Below are positions 1 through 7,609 of a stretch of 64,000 bases of DNA, in pieces. The notes under the pieces are model-generated. The model worked only from the letters and a program-made list of their open reading frames with translations. It searched no databases and had not been told where the DNA came from. Each line of letters begins with the position of its first letter. Position 1 is the first letter of the stretch. Origin of the DNA: Croceimicrobium sp963977415 (GTDB lineage: Bacteria; Bacteroidota; Bacteroidia; Flavobacteriales; Schleiferiaceae); NCBI GenBank assembly GCA_963977415.1, contig CAXBOS010000007.1:1-64000 (forward strand), given 5' to 3'. Position numbers and translations under genes: made by a program.

Positions 1-55
1 GAATCTTCAAAGAGATTTCATTGATTAATTGCGCGACTCCCATGATTGATTCTCC
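1..55 (+). repeat. 55-bp direct repeat, copy 1
   Basis: This segment is identical over 55 bases to 339-393. The repeat begins GAATCTTCAAAGAG and ends GATTGATTCTCC. Copy 1 starts at the window edge, so the true repeat may extend further left. No coding potential is seen in it. Confidence 0.9.
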
Positions 56-69
56 TAAAACCAAAAAGA

Positions 70-88
70 CCCTGAATCAAGTTCAGGG
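70..88. repeat. REP-like palindrome CCCTGAA-N5-TTCAGGG
   Basis: Perfect 7-bp inverted repeat with a 5-base loop. It is one of four small hairpins in the spacer; the others are at 143-161, 247-259 and 299-311. Confidence 0.75.
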
Positions 89-142
89 TGACCGTCCCTT
101 TTATATTCATTCAAGGCGCGGCAATATCTATTGTAAGGGTCA

Positions 143-161
143 TGCTGAACTCGTTTCAGCA
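143..161. repeat. REP-like palindrome TGCTGAA-N5-TTCAGCA
   Basis: Perfect 7-bp inverted repeat with a 5-base loop, inside a GTCATGCTGAAC...TTTCAGCATCTCA context. From memory, this sequence type recurs between genes in many Bacteroidota genomes. Confidence 0.75.
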
Positions 162-246
162 TCTCATTAATTGAAAATCTCAAAAAAAAACCGCAATCCG
201 TCCTTATCAAGCTCATCCGACTTTTAATTGTAGAACCAGTCGTGTC

Positions 247-311
247 ACCCTTTCAGGGTTTGGTTAAAATATCAAAACCAGATTTCTACTATAATGTCAT
301 CCCTTCGGGAT
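247..311. repeat. Two further short palindromes in the spacer
   Basis: Two small perfect hairpins: ACCC-TTTCA-GGGT at 247-259 and ATCCC-TTC-GGGAT at 299-311. The first shares the GGGTGAC motif, in inverted form, with the 70-92 element. Confidence 0.6.
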
Positions 312-338
312 TTATGATAGAGTATTACCAATAGACAG

Positions 339-393
339 GAATCTTCAAAGAGATTTCATTGATTAATTGCGCGACTCCCATGATTGATTCTCC
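339..393 (+). repeat. 55-bp direct repeat, copy 2
   Basis: Second exact copy of the 55-base unit at 1-55, in the same orientation, 338 bases downstream. The DNA between the copies carries four small palindromes, so the whole unit may be one mobile or recombinogenic intergenic cassette. That interpretation is inference. Confidence 0.9.
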
Positions 394-650
394 CATAAAA
401 AAATAAATTACCGTTTGTAACCAAGGATTGAAAGGACGATCTCAGGAACTCCTCTGAAAGAGGACGAGCGTACGTATCAAAAAAAGGAATCTAAAATATC
501 TTGGGAAGGCTTACTACATTGATAAAGAAGATTAAAAAACGGAATCCAAAAATGAATCTGTCGTGGCTAAACATTTAAGCATGTCAGGTCATTAAAAAAC
601 GAATACACTCACCCCACGCATCTGGCGAAAGCCACAAAAGGGCCCAAACA

Positions 651-678
651 AAAAAGGCGCCCCTAATGGAGCGCCTTT
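651..678 (-). terminator. Rho-independent terminator of typA
   Basis: An 8-bp GC-rich stem, AAAGGCGC paired with GCGCCTTT around a 10-base loop. On the minus strand it is followed by a run of T residues. It lies just beyond the typA stop codon, so it ends that transcript. Confidence 0.9.
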
Positions 679-692
679 GAATGGTTTTATAA

Positions 693-2489
693 TTAAAGCT
701 TTACGCCTCTTTTTCTTTCCGTTTCCATCAAAAATATTTTTCTTAAACGGATAGAGTTAGGAGTAACCTCTACATACTCGTCCCCTTGGATGTATTCCAA
801 AGCTTCTTCTAAAGAAAATTCAGTGTGTGGAGCGATACGCATTTTATCATCGGCACCAGAAGAACGCATGTTACTCATTTTCTTGGCCTTGGTAATGTTA
901 ATGGTAAGATCACCAGGACGGTTGTTCTCGCCAATTACTTGACCTTCATAAATTTCAGAGTTTGGCGCTACGAAAAAGCGACCGCGATCTTGTAAGTTAT
1001 TGATTGAGTAAGGGATAGCCTTACCAGTTTCCAAAGAAATTAAAGAACCATTCTGACGTCCTGGAATCTCTCCTTTAAAAGGTTGGTAATCCTTAAAGCG
1101 ATGCGACATAACGGCCTCACCTGCGGTAGCGGTCATTAAGTAACTTCTTAAACCGATAATTCCACGCGAAGGAATTTCGAACTCTAAGTGCATACGGTCG
1201 CCTTTTGGTACCATTTGCGTCATCTCACCTTTACGTTGTGTAACAGCTTCAATGGCTTTACCGCTTACGTTTTCAGGTAGATCGATAGTCAATTCTTCTA
1301 CTGGCTCATGCTTACGACCATCCACTTCACGGAAGATCACCTGCGGTTGACCAATTTGTAATTCGTAACCTTCACGACGCATAGTTTCGATAAGAACAGA
1401 AAGGTGTAATACCCCACGTCCGAAAACTCTAAAGCTATCTGCCGTACCTGCACTTTCCACTCGTAAGGCCAAGTTTTTCTCAAGCTCTTTCATTAAACGA
1501 TCGTTCAGGTGACGAGAGGTAACAAATTTACCTTCCTTACCGAAGAACGGAGAATCGTTAATAGTGAAAAGCATACTCATGGTAGGCTTGTCGATATTTA
1601 TAGTTGGCAAAGCTTCTGGATTTTCGGCATCAGCGATGGTATCACCAATTTCAAAACCTTCGATCCCAGTAATAGCGCAAATTTCTCCGCTTTCTACTTT
1701 AGCTGCTTTACGTTTTTCGAAACCGTCGAAAATAAATAAATCTTTTATTCTTGATTTCACCTTAGTGCCATCACGCTTTACTAAGGTAATTTGCTGGTTA
1801 GGCATTACGCTTCCGCGGTGCACTCTACCAATCGCAATTCTTCCGATATAAGAAGAAAAGTCTAAGCTAGTGATAAGCATTTGGGTAGTTCCTGCATTAG
1901 GAACGGGTGCCGGAATATTGGCTACGATACAATCTAAAAGCGGATTGATATTATCGGTAGGCTTCTTCCAATCTTCACTCATCCAGCCGTTTTTCGCACT
2001 ACCATAAATGGTGGGGAAATTAAGCTGATCTTCGCTCGCCTCTAAGGCAAACATTAAATCGAAAACCATTTCATGTACTTCGTCTGGCGTACAGTTTGGC
2101 TTATCTACTTTATTAATTACAACAATAGGCTTCAGTCCTAACTCAAGGGCTTTACCTAAAACAAAACGTGTTTGTGGCATGGGGCCTTCAAAAGCATCTA
2201 CTAGAAGTACAACGCCATCGGCCATATTCAATACACGCTCAACCTCTCCACCAAAGTCACTGTGACCAGGAGTATCGAGGATATTAATCTTAACATCTTT
2301 GTATTGAACGGAAACGTTTTTTGATAGAATGGTAATTCCTCTTTCTTTTTCGAGGTCGTTACTATCCATTACTAACTCTCCGGGGGTTTCGTGATCAGCA
2401 AAGGTTTTACAGGCTAGTAGCATTTTGTCTACTAAAGTGGTTTTGCCGTGATCAACGTGGGCAATAATTGCTATGTTTCGCAAATTCAT
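693..2489 (-). CDS. typA: Translational GTPase TypA/BipA
   Basis: Ribosome-associated GTPase of the EF-G family, involved in 50S assembly and stress or cold adaptation. The 598-residue length is typical. The P-loop HVDHGKTT is at residues 11-18, RGITI of switch I at 50-54, DTPGHSD at 72-78 and NKVDKP at 126-131. Domain II, an EF-G-like domain V and the BipA-specific C-terminal domain follow. The ATG is preceded by an AGGAG ribosome-binding site 7 nt upstream, which is unusual here because Bacteroidota genes usually lack one. It has its own -7 box and terminator. A long inverted repeat overlaps the ribosome-binding site. Confidence 0.97.
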   Translation of the reverse strand: MNLRNIAIIAHVDHGKTTLVDKMLLACKTFADHETPGELVMDSNDLEKERGITILSKNVSVQYKDVKINILDTPGHSDFGGEVERVLNMADGVVLLVDAFEGPMPQTRFVLGKALELGLKPIVVINKVDKPNCTPDEVHEMVFDLMFALEASEDQLNFPTIYGSAKNGWMSEDWKKPTDNINPLLDCIVANIPAPVPNAGTTQMLITSLDFSSYIGRIAIGRVHRGSVMPNQQITLVKRDGTKVKSRIKDLFIFDGFEKRKAAKVESGEICAITGIEGFEIGDTIADAENPEALPTINIDKPTMSMLFTINDSPFFGKEGKFVTSRHLNDRLMKELEKNLALRVESAGTADSFRVFGRGVLHLSVLIETMRREGYELQIGQPQVIFREVDGRKHEPVEELTIDLPENVSGKAIEAVTQRKGEMTQMVPKGDRMHLEFEIPSRGIIGLRSYLMTATAGEAVMSHRFKDYQPFKGEIPGRQNGSLISLETGKAIPYSINNLQDRGRFFVAPNSEIYEGQVIGENNRPGDLTINITKAKKMSNMRSSGADDKMRIAPHTEFSLEEALEYIQGDEYVEVTPNSIRLRKIFLMETERKRGVKL

Positions 2490-2491
2490 AA

Positions 2492-2530
2492 TTAAGCTCC
2501 TAAAATGGGCGGCAAAGCTACGGAGCTTAA
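2492..2530 (-). promoter_or_regulatory. Inverted repeat overlapping the typA ribosome-binding site
   Basis: Perfect 9-bp arms TTAAGCTCC (2492-2500) and GGAGCTTAA (2522-2530) flank a 21-base loop. On the minus strand the start-proximal arm contains the AGGAG ribosome-binding site of typA, and the loop contains its TAGCTTTG -7 box. RNA initiated at that box would lack the distal arm. RNA reading through from the upstream gene would carry both arms and could hide the site. Confidence 0.55.
2513..2520 (-). promoter_or_regulatory. Putative -7 box of typA
   Basis: TAGCTTTG on the minus strand matches the Bacteroidota TAnnTTTG -7 element. It lies about 23 nt upstream of the typA ATG. No TTTG -33 element is visible at the expected distance. 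Confidence 0.5.
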
Positions 2531-2550
2531 ATGCTTTTTTTAGAAATTAT

Positions 2551-3270
2551 TTACGATAATACAATTTTACGTGTAATCGCCTGACCTTTACTACTTAACC
2601 GCATCAGGTAGATACCCTTAGCTAAATCATTTAAAGGTAGTACAGCATTGTCTTTGCTCACTGTTCGCACCTTCTCTTTTTGTCCAGTTAGATTGTAAAT
2701 TTCCACCAAAATATTTTCGGATGGAACCCCAGAAAAGTGCAAAGTTCCCTTATTTATAAAAAAATTAATGCCTTCAAGGCTTTTATTTTGTCGTAAACTG
2801 AGTCCAGTTTGACTTGCATTGAGTGCTAAAGTGCGTGCTTGTGCATCGTTACTTCCTTGGTAAATTAGGGTACTATCTACCGGAGAATACACCAAATAAC
2901 GCGGTGTACCAGTGGCGAAAAAATACTGGCTGCTATCAATAAAAGTATAGATATCTGACCAGCCGTGGGTGCTTACCCAGTTATTTAGAGAATTGCAAGT
3001 AGGAATATTGGAACTGTAGGTGTTGGTCATAGCTCCCCAAACCTCAACGGCCTGGGTATTATTACTAGCCCAAGTTCCCCAACCTGGAGCGCGGCTTACG
3101 CAGATGGAACAATCAAAACCTTTAGAGGCTACAATTAAAGCCTTACCACTGCCTAAAACGTTATATATGGAGTTGCTATTCGAGTTGCAATCTTGCACAT
3201 TGCGATCCATTACTTGAGCCTGCATAAAGAAAAGCGAAATTGAAAAAACGAGAGTAAGGGTTTTCTTCAT
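2551..3270 (-). CDS. Exported CxxC thioredoxin-like protein with T9SS sorting domain
   Basis: A 239-residue secreted protein. Residues 1-19 form a signal peptide ending in AQA-like residues. The core (about 40-155) contains a C-S-I-C motif at 54-57 after a beta-strand-like VASKGFD segment, resembling a thioredoxin or peroxiredoxin fold. The last 70 or so residues match a T9SS type A sorting domain: a VEIYNLTGQ strand, a LNDLAKGIYLMRL segment and a closing RKIVLS. Export and cell-surface attachment by T9SS are inferred from that domain. The redox role is uncertain, because only the CxxC supports it. It sits between hemH and typA on the same strand, but gaps of about 60 nt suggest separate units. 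Confidence 0.75.
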   Translation of the reverse strand: MKKTLTLVFSISLFFMQAQVMDRNVQDCNSNSNSIYNVLGSGKALIVASKGFDCSICVSRAPGWGTWASNNTQAVEVWGAMTNTYSSNIPTCNSLNNWVSTHGWSDIYTFIDSSQYFFATGTPRYLVYSPVDSTLIYQGSNDAQARTLALNASQTGLSLRQNKSLEGINFFINKGTLHFSGVPSENILVEIYNLTGQKEKVRTVSKDNAVLPLNDLAKGIYLMRLSSKGQAITRKIVLS

Positions 3271-3329
3271 AGGGATGGATTTGGCCTAAAGATACTAAAA
3301 AAGCAGAAATAATAAAGCGAGGAGAATAA

Positions 3330-4355
3330 TTAAACATTTTCAAACATCTCTTCCCCATAATGAGCTAATAATTTCGCCCAACTTACTTGATCATTTAAGC
3401 AAGGAACCAAAGTAAACTCCTCCCCTCCATGGTGTAAGAAATCCTCGCGTGCTTCCTCACCAATCTCTTCAATGGTTTCTAAGCAATCGGAAACAAATGC
3501 CGGACAGAGCACTACTAATTTTTTCACGCCATTTTTCGCGAAATCTTGAATGGTTTTATCGGTATAGGGTGTTAACCATTGAATTGGCCCCAGTCTGCTT
3601 TGAAAACTCGTGCTGTATTTTTTAGCATCTAAGTTTAACTTTTCGGCCACTAAACGTGTGGTATCGACTGTTTGGTGACGATAGCAAAACTGTTGCACCG
3701 GACTATCTTTTTGGCAACAATTGGCCACATTTAAGCAATGTGCTTTAGAAACATCACCCTTCTTAATCTGCCGTTCAGGCACACCATGGTAGCTGAATAA
3801 TATCTGATCATACTCGGCTGGCAAAGCATCTTTGAGCGACTGTGCCAAAATTTCTACATAGGCAGGATCATTGTAAAAAGGCTTTTTCACTTTCATATTA
3901 AGATGGGGAAAATGCTCTTCCACCACTTCTCGCGCTTTCACCACCACCGTTTCATAACTACTCATCGCATAATGCGGGTAAAGCGGAATAAGACTGATAT
4001 TCTCCAAATCAGGATTTTCGTCGTGCAAACCTTTAATAGCCTCATAAATAGAAGGAGTACCATAACGCATTCCTAAGGCAACGGGTAATTTGGTTTCCTT
4101 TTGTACCGCTTTTTGCAGGCGCTTACTTAAAACCATCAGAGGCGAACCTTCATCCCACCATATACTTTGATAAGCTGCCGCTGATTTTTTAGGGCGGGTA
4201 TTTAAAATGATCCCTTTTATTAAAAAAGTCCGAAACCAATGTGGGAAATCGATTACTCTTTCGTCCATTAAAAATTCGCCTAAATAGCGGCGTACGTCTT
4301 TTACAGCATAAGAATCAGGTGAACCAAGATTCACTAAAAGAATAGCATTTTTCAT
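3330..4355 (-). CDS. hemH: Ferrochelatase
   Basis: Inserts ferrous iron into protoporphyrin IX, the last step of protoheme synthesis. The 341-residue protein begins with the LLVNLGSPDS motif. It carries the catalytic histidine at residue 190 in FSYHGVPER, and SFQSRLG at 250-256, both ferrochelatase hallmarks. A CLNVANCCQKD segment follows the catalytic histidine. It lies 11 nt downstream of the AraC regulator gene on the same strand, so the two probably share a transcript divergent from the hem operon. Confidence 0.96.
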   Translation of the reverse strand: MKNAILLVNLGSPDSYAVKDVRRYLGEFLMDERVIDFPHWFRTFLIKGIILNTRPKKSAAAYQSIWWDEGSPLMVLSKRLQKAVQKETKLPVALGMRYGTPSIYEAIKGLHDENPDLENISLIPLYPHYAMSSYETVVVKAREVVEEHFPHLNMKVKKPFYNDPAYVEILAQSLKDALPAEYDQILFSYHGVPERQIKKGDVSKAHCLNVANCCQKDSPVQQFCYRHQTVDTTRLVAEKLNLDAKKYSTSFQSRLGPIQWLTPYTDKTIQDFAKNGVKKLVVLCPAFVSDCLETIEEIGEEAREDFLHHGGEEFTLVPCLNDQVSWAKLLAHYGEEMFENV

Positions 4356-4366
4356 TTGTATTTTGC

Positions 4367-5272
4367 TTAGCGGTGGAGTAAGTATTTTTTAGGAGTAACG
4401 CCAAATTTTTTGCGAAAAGCCGCAATAAAATGACTGGGATTGGTATAGCCAATTTGGTAAGCGGCTTCATTTACTTTAATGTGATCCTGCTCTAAAAGTT
4501 GACGCGCCACATCCAAACGATAGTCGTTCAGATATTTAAAAACCGTCGTGCCGTAAATATTTTTAAAACCTTCTTTCAAGCGGTATTCATTTAAACCTAT
4601 TTCTTTGGCCAATTCTGTTATTGTGGGAGGATCAGCCATTTTTTCAATTATTATTTTCTTCGCCAAACGAATCTTTTTCACATTGTCTTCATCCTCTAAA
4701 AAGGGACAAGCTTCCACATCTGTTCCTTCCTTGCGATTGAAAAATAAGGCCAAAAGCTCCAATACCTTAGCGTGTAAAAAAACTTTTTCTGCCGCACCGT
4801 GCACGGGCGACTGAAAGACCTGATTAACGGCCACCATTAAAGAAGGTTCAAGCTCGGCCTCCGAATAAAACTTCTTATTTACATTATCGGGACTTATAAA
4901 TGCAAGCTCTTCTGAGCCCTCTATAAAAAGTCGATGTAAATTTTCCACCTTAATGTAAAGGAAGAGCGCTCGAGAATTCTCCTTCAGTTCAATTTTTAGC
5001 GGCAGCGCCATTAATGGATTGTAAAAAAGTAGGCAGCGCCCCTTTTTCAGCTGCAGCTGATAAGCCCCTTGATGAAACTGAAAAGACAGCTCGCCTTCTG
5101 CCCCAAAATAAAACTGAATGAGGCTTTGATCAATATCGCGCTCTATCGCTATGGGGTGATTTTCGCGGTTATCTATCGAAACCAAAGAAAGCCCTTCATT
5201 AATCGGGGTATTTTTAATTCGACATTTTGAGGTATTTATAGCCTCATCTAAGAACTTAAAATTGATTTCCAT
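4367..5272 (-). CDS. AraC-family transcriptional regulator beside the heme genes
   Basis: A 301-residue regulator. The N-terminal ~190 residues form a cupin-like sensor region with no known ligand. The last ~100 residues are a double helix-turn-helix AraC domain, with ITELAKEIGLNEYRLKEGF in the first HTH and VNEAAYQIGYTNPSHF in the second. I place the start at MEINFKF (5272) rather than a codon 10 residues upstream, because the TATTTTTG box at 5277-5284 would otherwise lie inside the gene. It sits between hemH and the divergent hem operon, which suggests, but does not prove, control of heme or iron genes. PchR-like siderophore regulators have the same architecture. Confidence 0.85.
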   Translation of the reverse strand: MEINFKFLDEAINTSKCRIKNTPINEGLSLVSIDNRENHPIAIERDIDQSLIQFYFGAEGELSFQFHQGAYQLQLKKGRCLLFYNPLMALPLKIELKENSRALFLYIKVENLHRLFIEGSEELAFISPDNVNKKFYSEAELEPSLMVAVNQVFQSPVHGAAEKVFLHAKVLELLALFFNRKEGTDVEACPFLEDEDNVKKIRLAKKIIIEKMADPPTITELAKEIGLNEYRLKEGFKNIYGTTVFKYLNDYRLDVARQLLEQDHIKVNEAAYQIGYTNPSHFIAAFRKKFGVTPKKYLLHR

Positions 5273-5276
5273 GATG

Positions 5277-5284
5277 CAAAAATA
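5277..5284 (-). promoter_or_regulatory. Putative -7 box of the AraC gene
   Basis: TATTTTTG on the minus strand, an exact TAnnTTTG match, ends 5 nt before the ATG. The same octamer sits before hemA. The transcript would be leaderless or nearly so. Confidence 0.45.
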
Positions 5285-5352
5285 GAATATGACAAATATC
5301 ATAGCATCAAAAGGGCGATATTATTTAAGCTTGCAAAGCATTAGCATGTTTT

Positions 5353-5370
5353 TAATGAGAATCGTTCTAA
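5353..5370. promoter_or_regulatory. Fur-like inverted repeat between araC gene and hemA
   Basis: TAATGAGAATCGTTCTAA contains AATGAGAATCGTTCT, which matches 12 of 15 bases of the core AATGATAATCATTAT of the classical Fur box. The 7-1-7 halves TGAGAAT and GTTCTAA are complementary at 5 of 7 positions. It lies about 85 bases upstream of hemA and about 80 upstream of the AraC gene. Binding by a Fur, PerR or similar regulator is inferred. Confidence 0.4.
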
Positions 5371-5390
5371 ATAGAGCTATTCGATTAATC

Positions 5391-5407
5391 GGGATATTTT
5401 TCATCCC
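5391..5407. promoter_or_regulatory. Inverted repeat GGGAT-N7-ATCCC upstream of hemA
   Basis: A perfect 5-bp inverted repeat. Its left half, GGGATATTTTT, is repeated directly at 5436-5446, where it overlaps the hemA -7 box. The duplicated half could be an operator pair for the neighbouring AraC protein, which typically binds direct repeats. This is a positional guess. Confidence 0.35.
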
Positions 5408-5439
5408 AAATGAGGTAGAAAACTAAGTACTAAGTGGGA

Positions 5440-5447
5440 TATTTTTG
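5440..5447 (+). promoter_or_regulatory. Putative -7 box of the hem operon
   Basis: TATTTTTG is an exact TAnnTTTG match ending 10 nt before the hemA ATG. No TTTG is seen at the -33 distance, which would fit an activator-dependent promoter. Confidence 0.5.
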
Positions 5448-5457
5448 CCCCAGATTT

Positions 5458-6696
5458 ATGAAAGAATTTGAAGTAAGCCGTTTTGCCAATTTCTTTTTAA
5501 TTGGTATTGACCACTCAAAGGCAGATGTGAAAACGAGAGAGCTCTTCACCCTTAACGAGGAGAAGGCTAATCACTTATTGCATGAGTACAAGCAAGGTGG
5601 TGGCGATGGCATGCTCATCCTTTCTACCTGCAACCGTACTGAAATTTACGCTTTCGCTAGCTGCCCCCGCGATCTTATCGCGCTATTCTGCAAGTATACC
5701 GGCACAACTAAGGCCCATTTCGAGCCTTTCCAAAATATTCAGCAAAACCGTGAGGCCATCAATCACCTATTTAGAGTAGGCTCTGGTTTAGAGTCTAAAA
5801 TTTTAGGTGATTTTGAAATTATCGGGCAAATTAAAAAATCGTATCAGTTCTCTAAGGAACAAGGCGGCCACAATGCCTTCCTTGATCGCTTGGTAAACAA
5901 TGCGGTGCAATGCTCTAAGCGTGTTAAAAACGAAACAGAACTAAGCACCGGCGCTGCCTCGGTTGCTTTTGCCGCCGTTTTACAGCTGAAAAAATATTTA
6001 GAGACGAATCCAAAACCCAATGTCTTACTTTATGGCATGGGGAAAATGGGTCGCACCACTTGCGAAAACTTAGTAAACCAAACGGGCATTAGTGATATCC
6101 GTCTTATCAACCGGACCGAAGAAAAGGCCGCCCGCCTAGCCGAGCGTTTTGGCTTGCAGTATTTAGACATTGCTCATCTAGCGGATGGACTAAATGAAGC
6201 AGACATAGTAATTGTTGCCACTGGCGCCGATCATCCTACCGTTTTAGCGGAGCATTTTCAAAACGAAAAGCCCCGCCTCTTGCTTGATCTAAGCATGCCA
6301 CGTAATATTGAGGCCACGCTTTACGCAGATGCCAACTTTCAAGTAATTGATGTGGATCATCTTTCTGAAGTTGCAGAAGAAAGCATCCGTAATCGCCAAG
6401 CCCAAATTCCTTTGGCAGAAGCTATTATCGAAGCCCAAATTAATGATTTCTACCTGTGGCTAGAAAGCCGCCGCGTAGCCCCAACCTTACAGGCTTTACG
6501 CGAGAAGATGAACGATTGGAAAGATAAGGAGCTAAAAAACTTAATGAAGAAATTTCCGGAAATGCCCTCCGACCAAGCGGACGAATTTGCCGCCCAAATC
6601 CTCAATCGCATTACTGGACAATTCGCTCGTCAGTTGAAATCAGGCGGCGACCTTAACAGCGACCTGCGCACCATTCATCATATCTTCGAGCTTTAA
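5458..6696 (+). CDS. hemA: Glutamyl-tRNA reductase
   Basis: Reduces the glutamate of Glu-tRNA to glutamate-1-semialdehyde, the committed step of C5-pathway tetrapyrrole synthesis. I use the ATG at MKEFEV, giving 412 residues. An in-frame start 24 nt upstream would place the -7 box inside the gene. The catalytic cysteine is residue 58 in STCNRTE. A Rossmann NADPH domain follows (NVLLYGMGKMGR) and then a helical dimerisation domain. It is the first gene of a seven-gene hem operon, 4 nt before hemC. A tRNA-Glu gene elsewhere in the window (58070-58141) encodes its substrate tRNA. Confidence 0.96.
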   Translation: MKEFEVSRFANFFLIGIDHSKADVKTRELFTLNEEKANHLLHEYKQGGGDGMLILSTCNRTEIYAFASCPRDLIALFCKYTGTTKAHFEPFQNIQQNREAINHLFRVGSGLESKILGDFEIIGQIKKSYQFSKEQGGHNAFLDRLVNNAVQCSKRVKNETELSTGAASVAFAAVLQLKKYLETNPKPNVLLYGMGKMGRTTCENLVNQTGISDIRLINRTEEKAARLAERFGLQYLDIAHLADGLNEADIVIVATGADHPTVLAEHFQNEKPRLLLDLSMPRNIEATLYADANFQVIDVDHLSEVAEESIRNRQAQIPLAEAIIEAQINDFYLWLESRRVAPTLQALREKMNDWKDKELKNLMKKFPEMPSDQADEFAAQILNRITGQFARQLKSGGDLNSDLRTIHHIFEL

Positions 6697-6700
6697 GCTT

Positions 6701-7609
6701 ATGGTTACAATCCGCATCGGCACCCGCGATAGTAAGCTTGCTCTTTGGCAAGCGGAAAAGGTGAAAAGCCTGCTAGAAGCGGAAGGCCAAACTTGCCAGT
6801 TAGTTCCTTTGAAATCGGCTGGCGATATCGACCTTAAAACTCCGCTTAACCAATTCGGTGGAACGGGAATCTTTACTAAAATATTAGACGATGCCCTGCT
6901 GGAAGATCGCATTGATATTGCGGTGCATTCCATGAAAGATTATCCTACGCAAGCTCCAGCGGGTATTCGCATCCACGCGGTATTAGAGCGTGCAGAAGCA
7001 GATGACATTTTAGTGCATAAAGGTCATACCGATTTCGGAGCCGAAAAAGCAATCATCGCCACCGGCAGTATTCGTCGTATTGCCCAGTGGAAAAGTAAGT
7101 ACCCCCAACACGAATGCACCAACCTAAGAGGCAATGTGCAAACGCGTTTAGCCAAATTGGAAGCCAATCCTTGGCAGGGCGCCATCTTTGCGAAAGCAGG
7201 ATTGGCACGCTTAGGACTTTTGCCCGAAAATTATATTGAATTAGACTGGATGATTCCCGCACCGGCGCAGGGAATTATCGCGATTACTTGTTTAGAAAAT
7301 GATGGCGAAACGCAAAAGATTCTTGAACAAATAAACCATAAGCCCACAGCCATACGCGCCAAGGTAGAACGCGATTTTTTACGAAAAGTAGAAGGCGGTT
7401 GTTCTGCACCAGTGGGAGCTTACTCGGAAATAAAAGGTGAACAAATTCATCTCATTGCGGGTATTTTCTCTATGGATGGACAGAAAAAAGTTACCTTGGA
7501 AAAATCAGTGACTTTAAGTGAAGCAGAAGAGCTGGGTAGCGCATGTGCTACCGAAGCACTTGCTAACGGAGGCTCTGCCATTATGGAAAGTTTAAAGAAT
7601 GAAAAATAA
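6701..7609 (+). CDS. hemC: Hydroxymethylbilane synthase (porphobilinogen deaminase)
   Basis: Polymerises four porphobilinogens into hydroxymethylbilane. The 302-residue protein opens with IRIGTRDSKLALWQA. Catalytic Asp80 lies in HSMKDYP, and the dipyrromethane cofactor cysteine is Cys234 in EGGCSAPVGA. The TGSIRR and NLRGNVQTR arginine motifs are intact. It starts 4 nt after hemA, and its 3' end overlaps hemD by 11 nt, which implies translational coupling. Confidence 0.97.
   Translation: MVTIRIGTRDSKLALWQAEKVKSLLEAEGQTCQLVPLKSAGDIDLKTPLNQFGGTGIFTKILDDALLEDRIDIAVHSMKDYPTQAPAGIRIHAVLERAEADDILVHKGHTDFGAEKAIIATGSIRRIAQWKSKYPQHECTNLRGNVQTRLAKLEANPWQGAIFAKAGLARLGLLPENYIELDWMIPAPAQGIIAITCLENDGETQKILEQINHKPTAIRAKVERDFLRKVEGGCSAPVGAYSEIKGEQIHLIAGIFSMDGQKKVTLEKSVTLSEAEELGSACATEALANGGSAIMESLKNEK

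Larger units (their letters stand above)
1..690. other. Gene-free spacer with REP-like repeats
   Basis: No convincing coding region lies here on either strand. The first 400 bases hold a 55-bp exact direct repeat and at least four short perfect palindromes, described separately. The stretch from about 400 to 600 is A-rich, with short imperfect echoes such as TAAAAAACGGAAT and TAAAAAACGAAT near 531 and 591. The last part is the typA terminator. Small palindromes of this kind between genes are common in Bacteroidota genomes. No transposase or RAYT-like gene is present beside them in this window. Confidence 0.7.

Noticed and set aside
1..400. Possible CRISPR array
   Set aside because: Only two long repeats 338 bp apart, with no regular spacers and no cas genes.
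5353..5370. Proof of Fur control
   Set aside because: The match is 12 of 15 core bases in AT-rich DNA, so chance is possible. Kept only as a candidate site.
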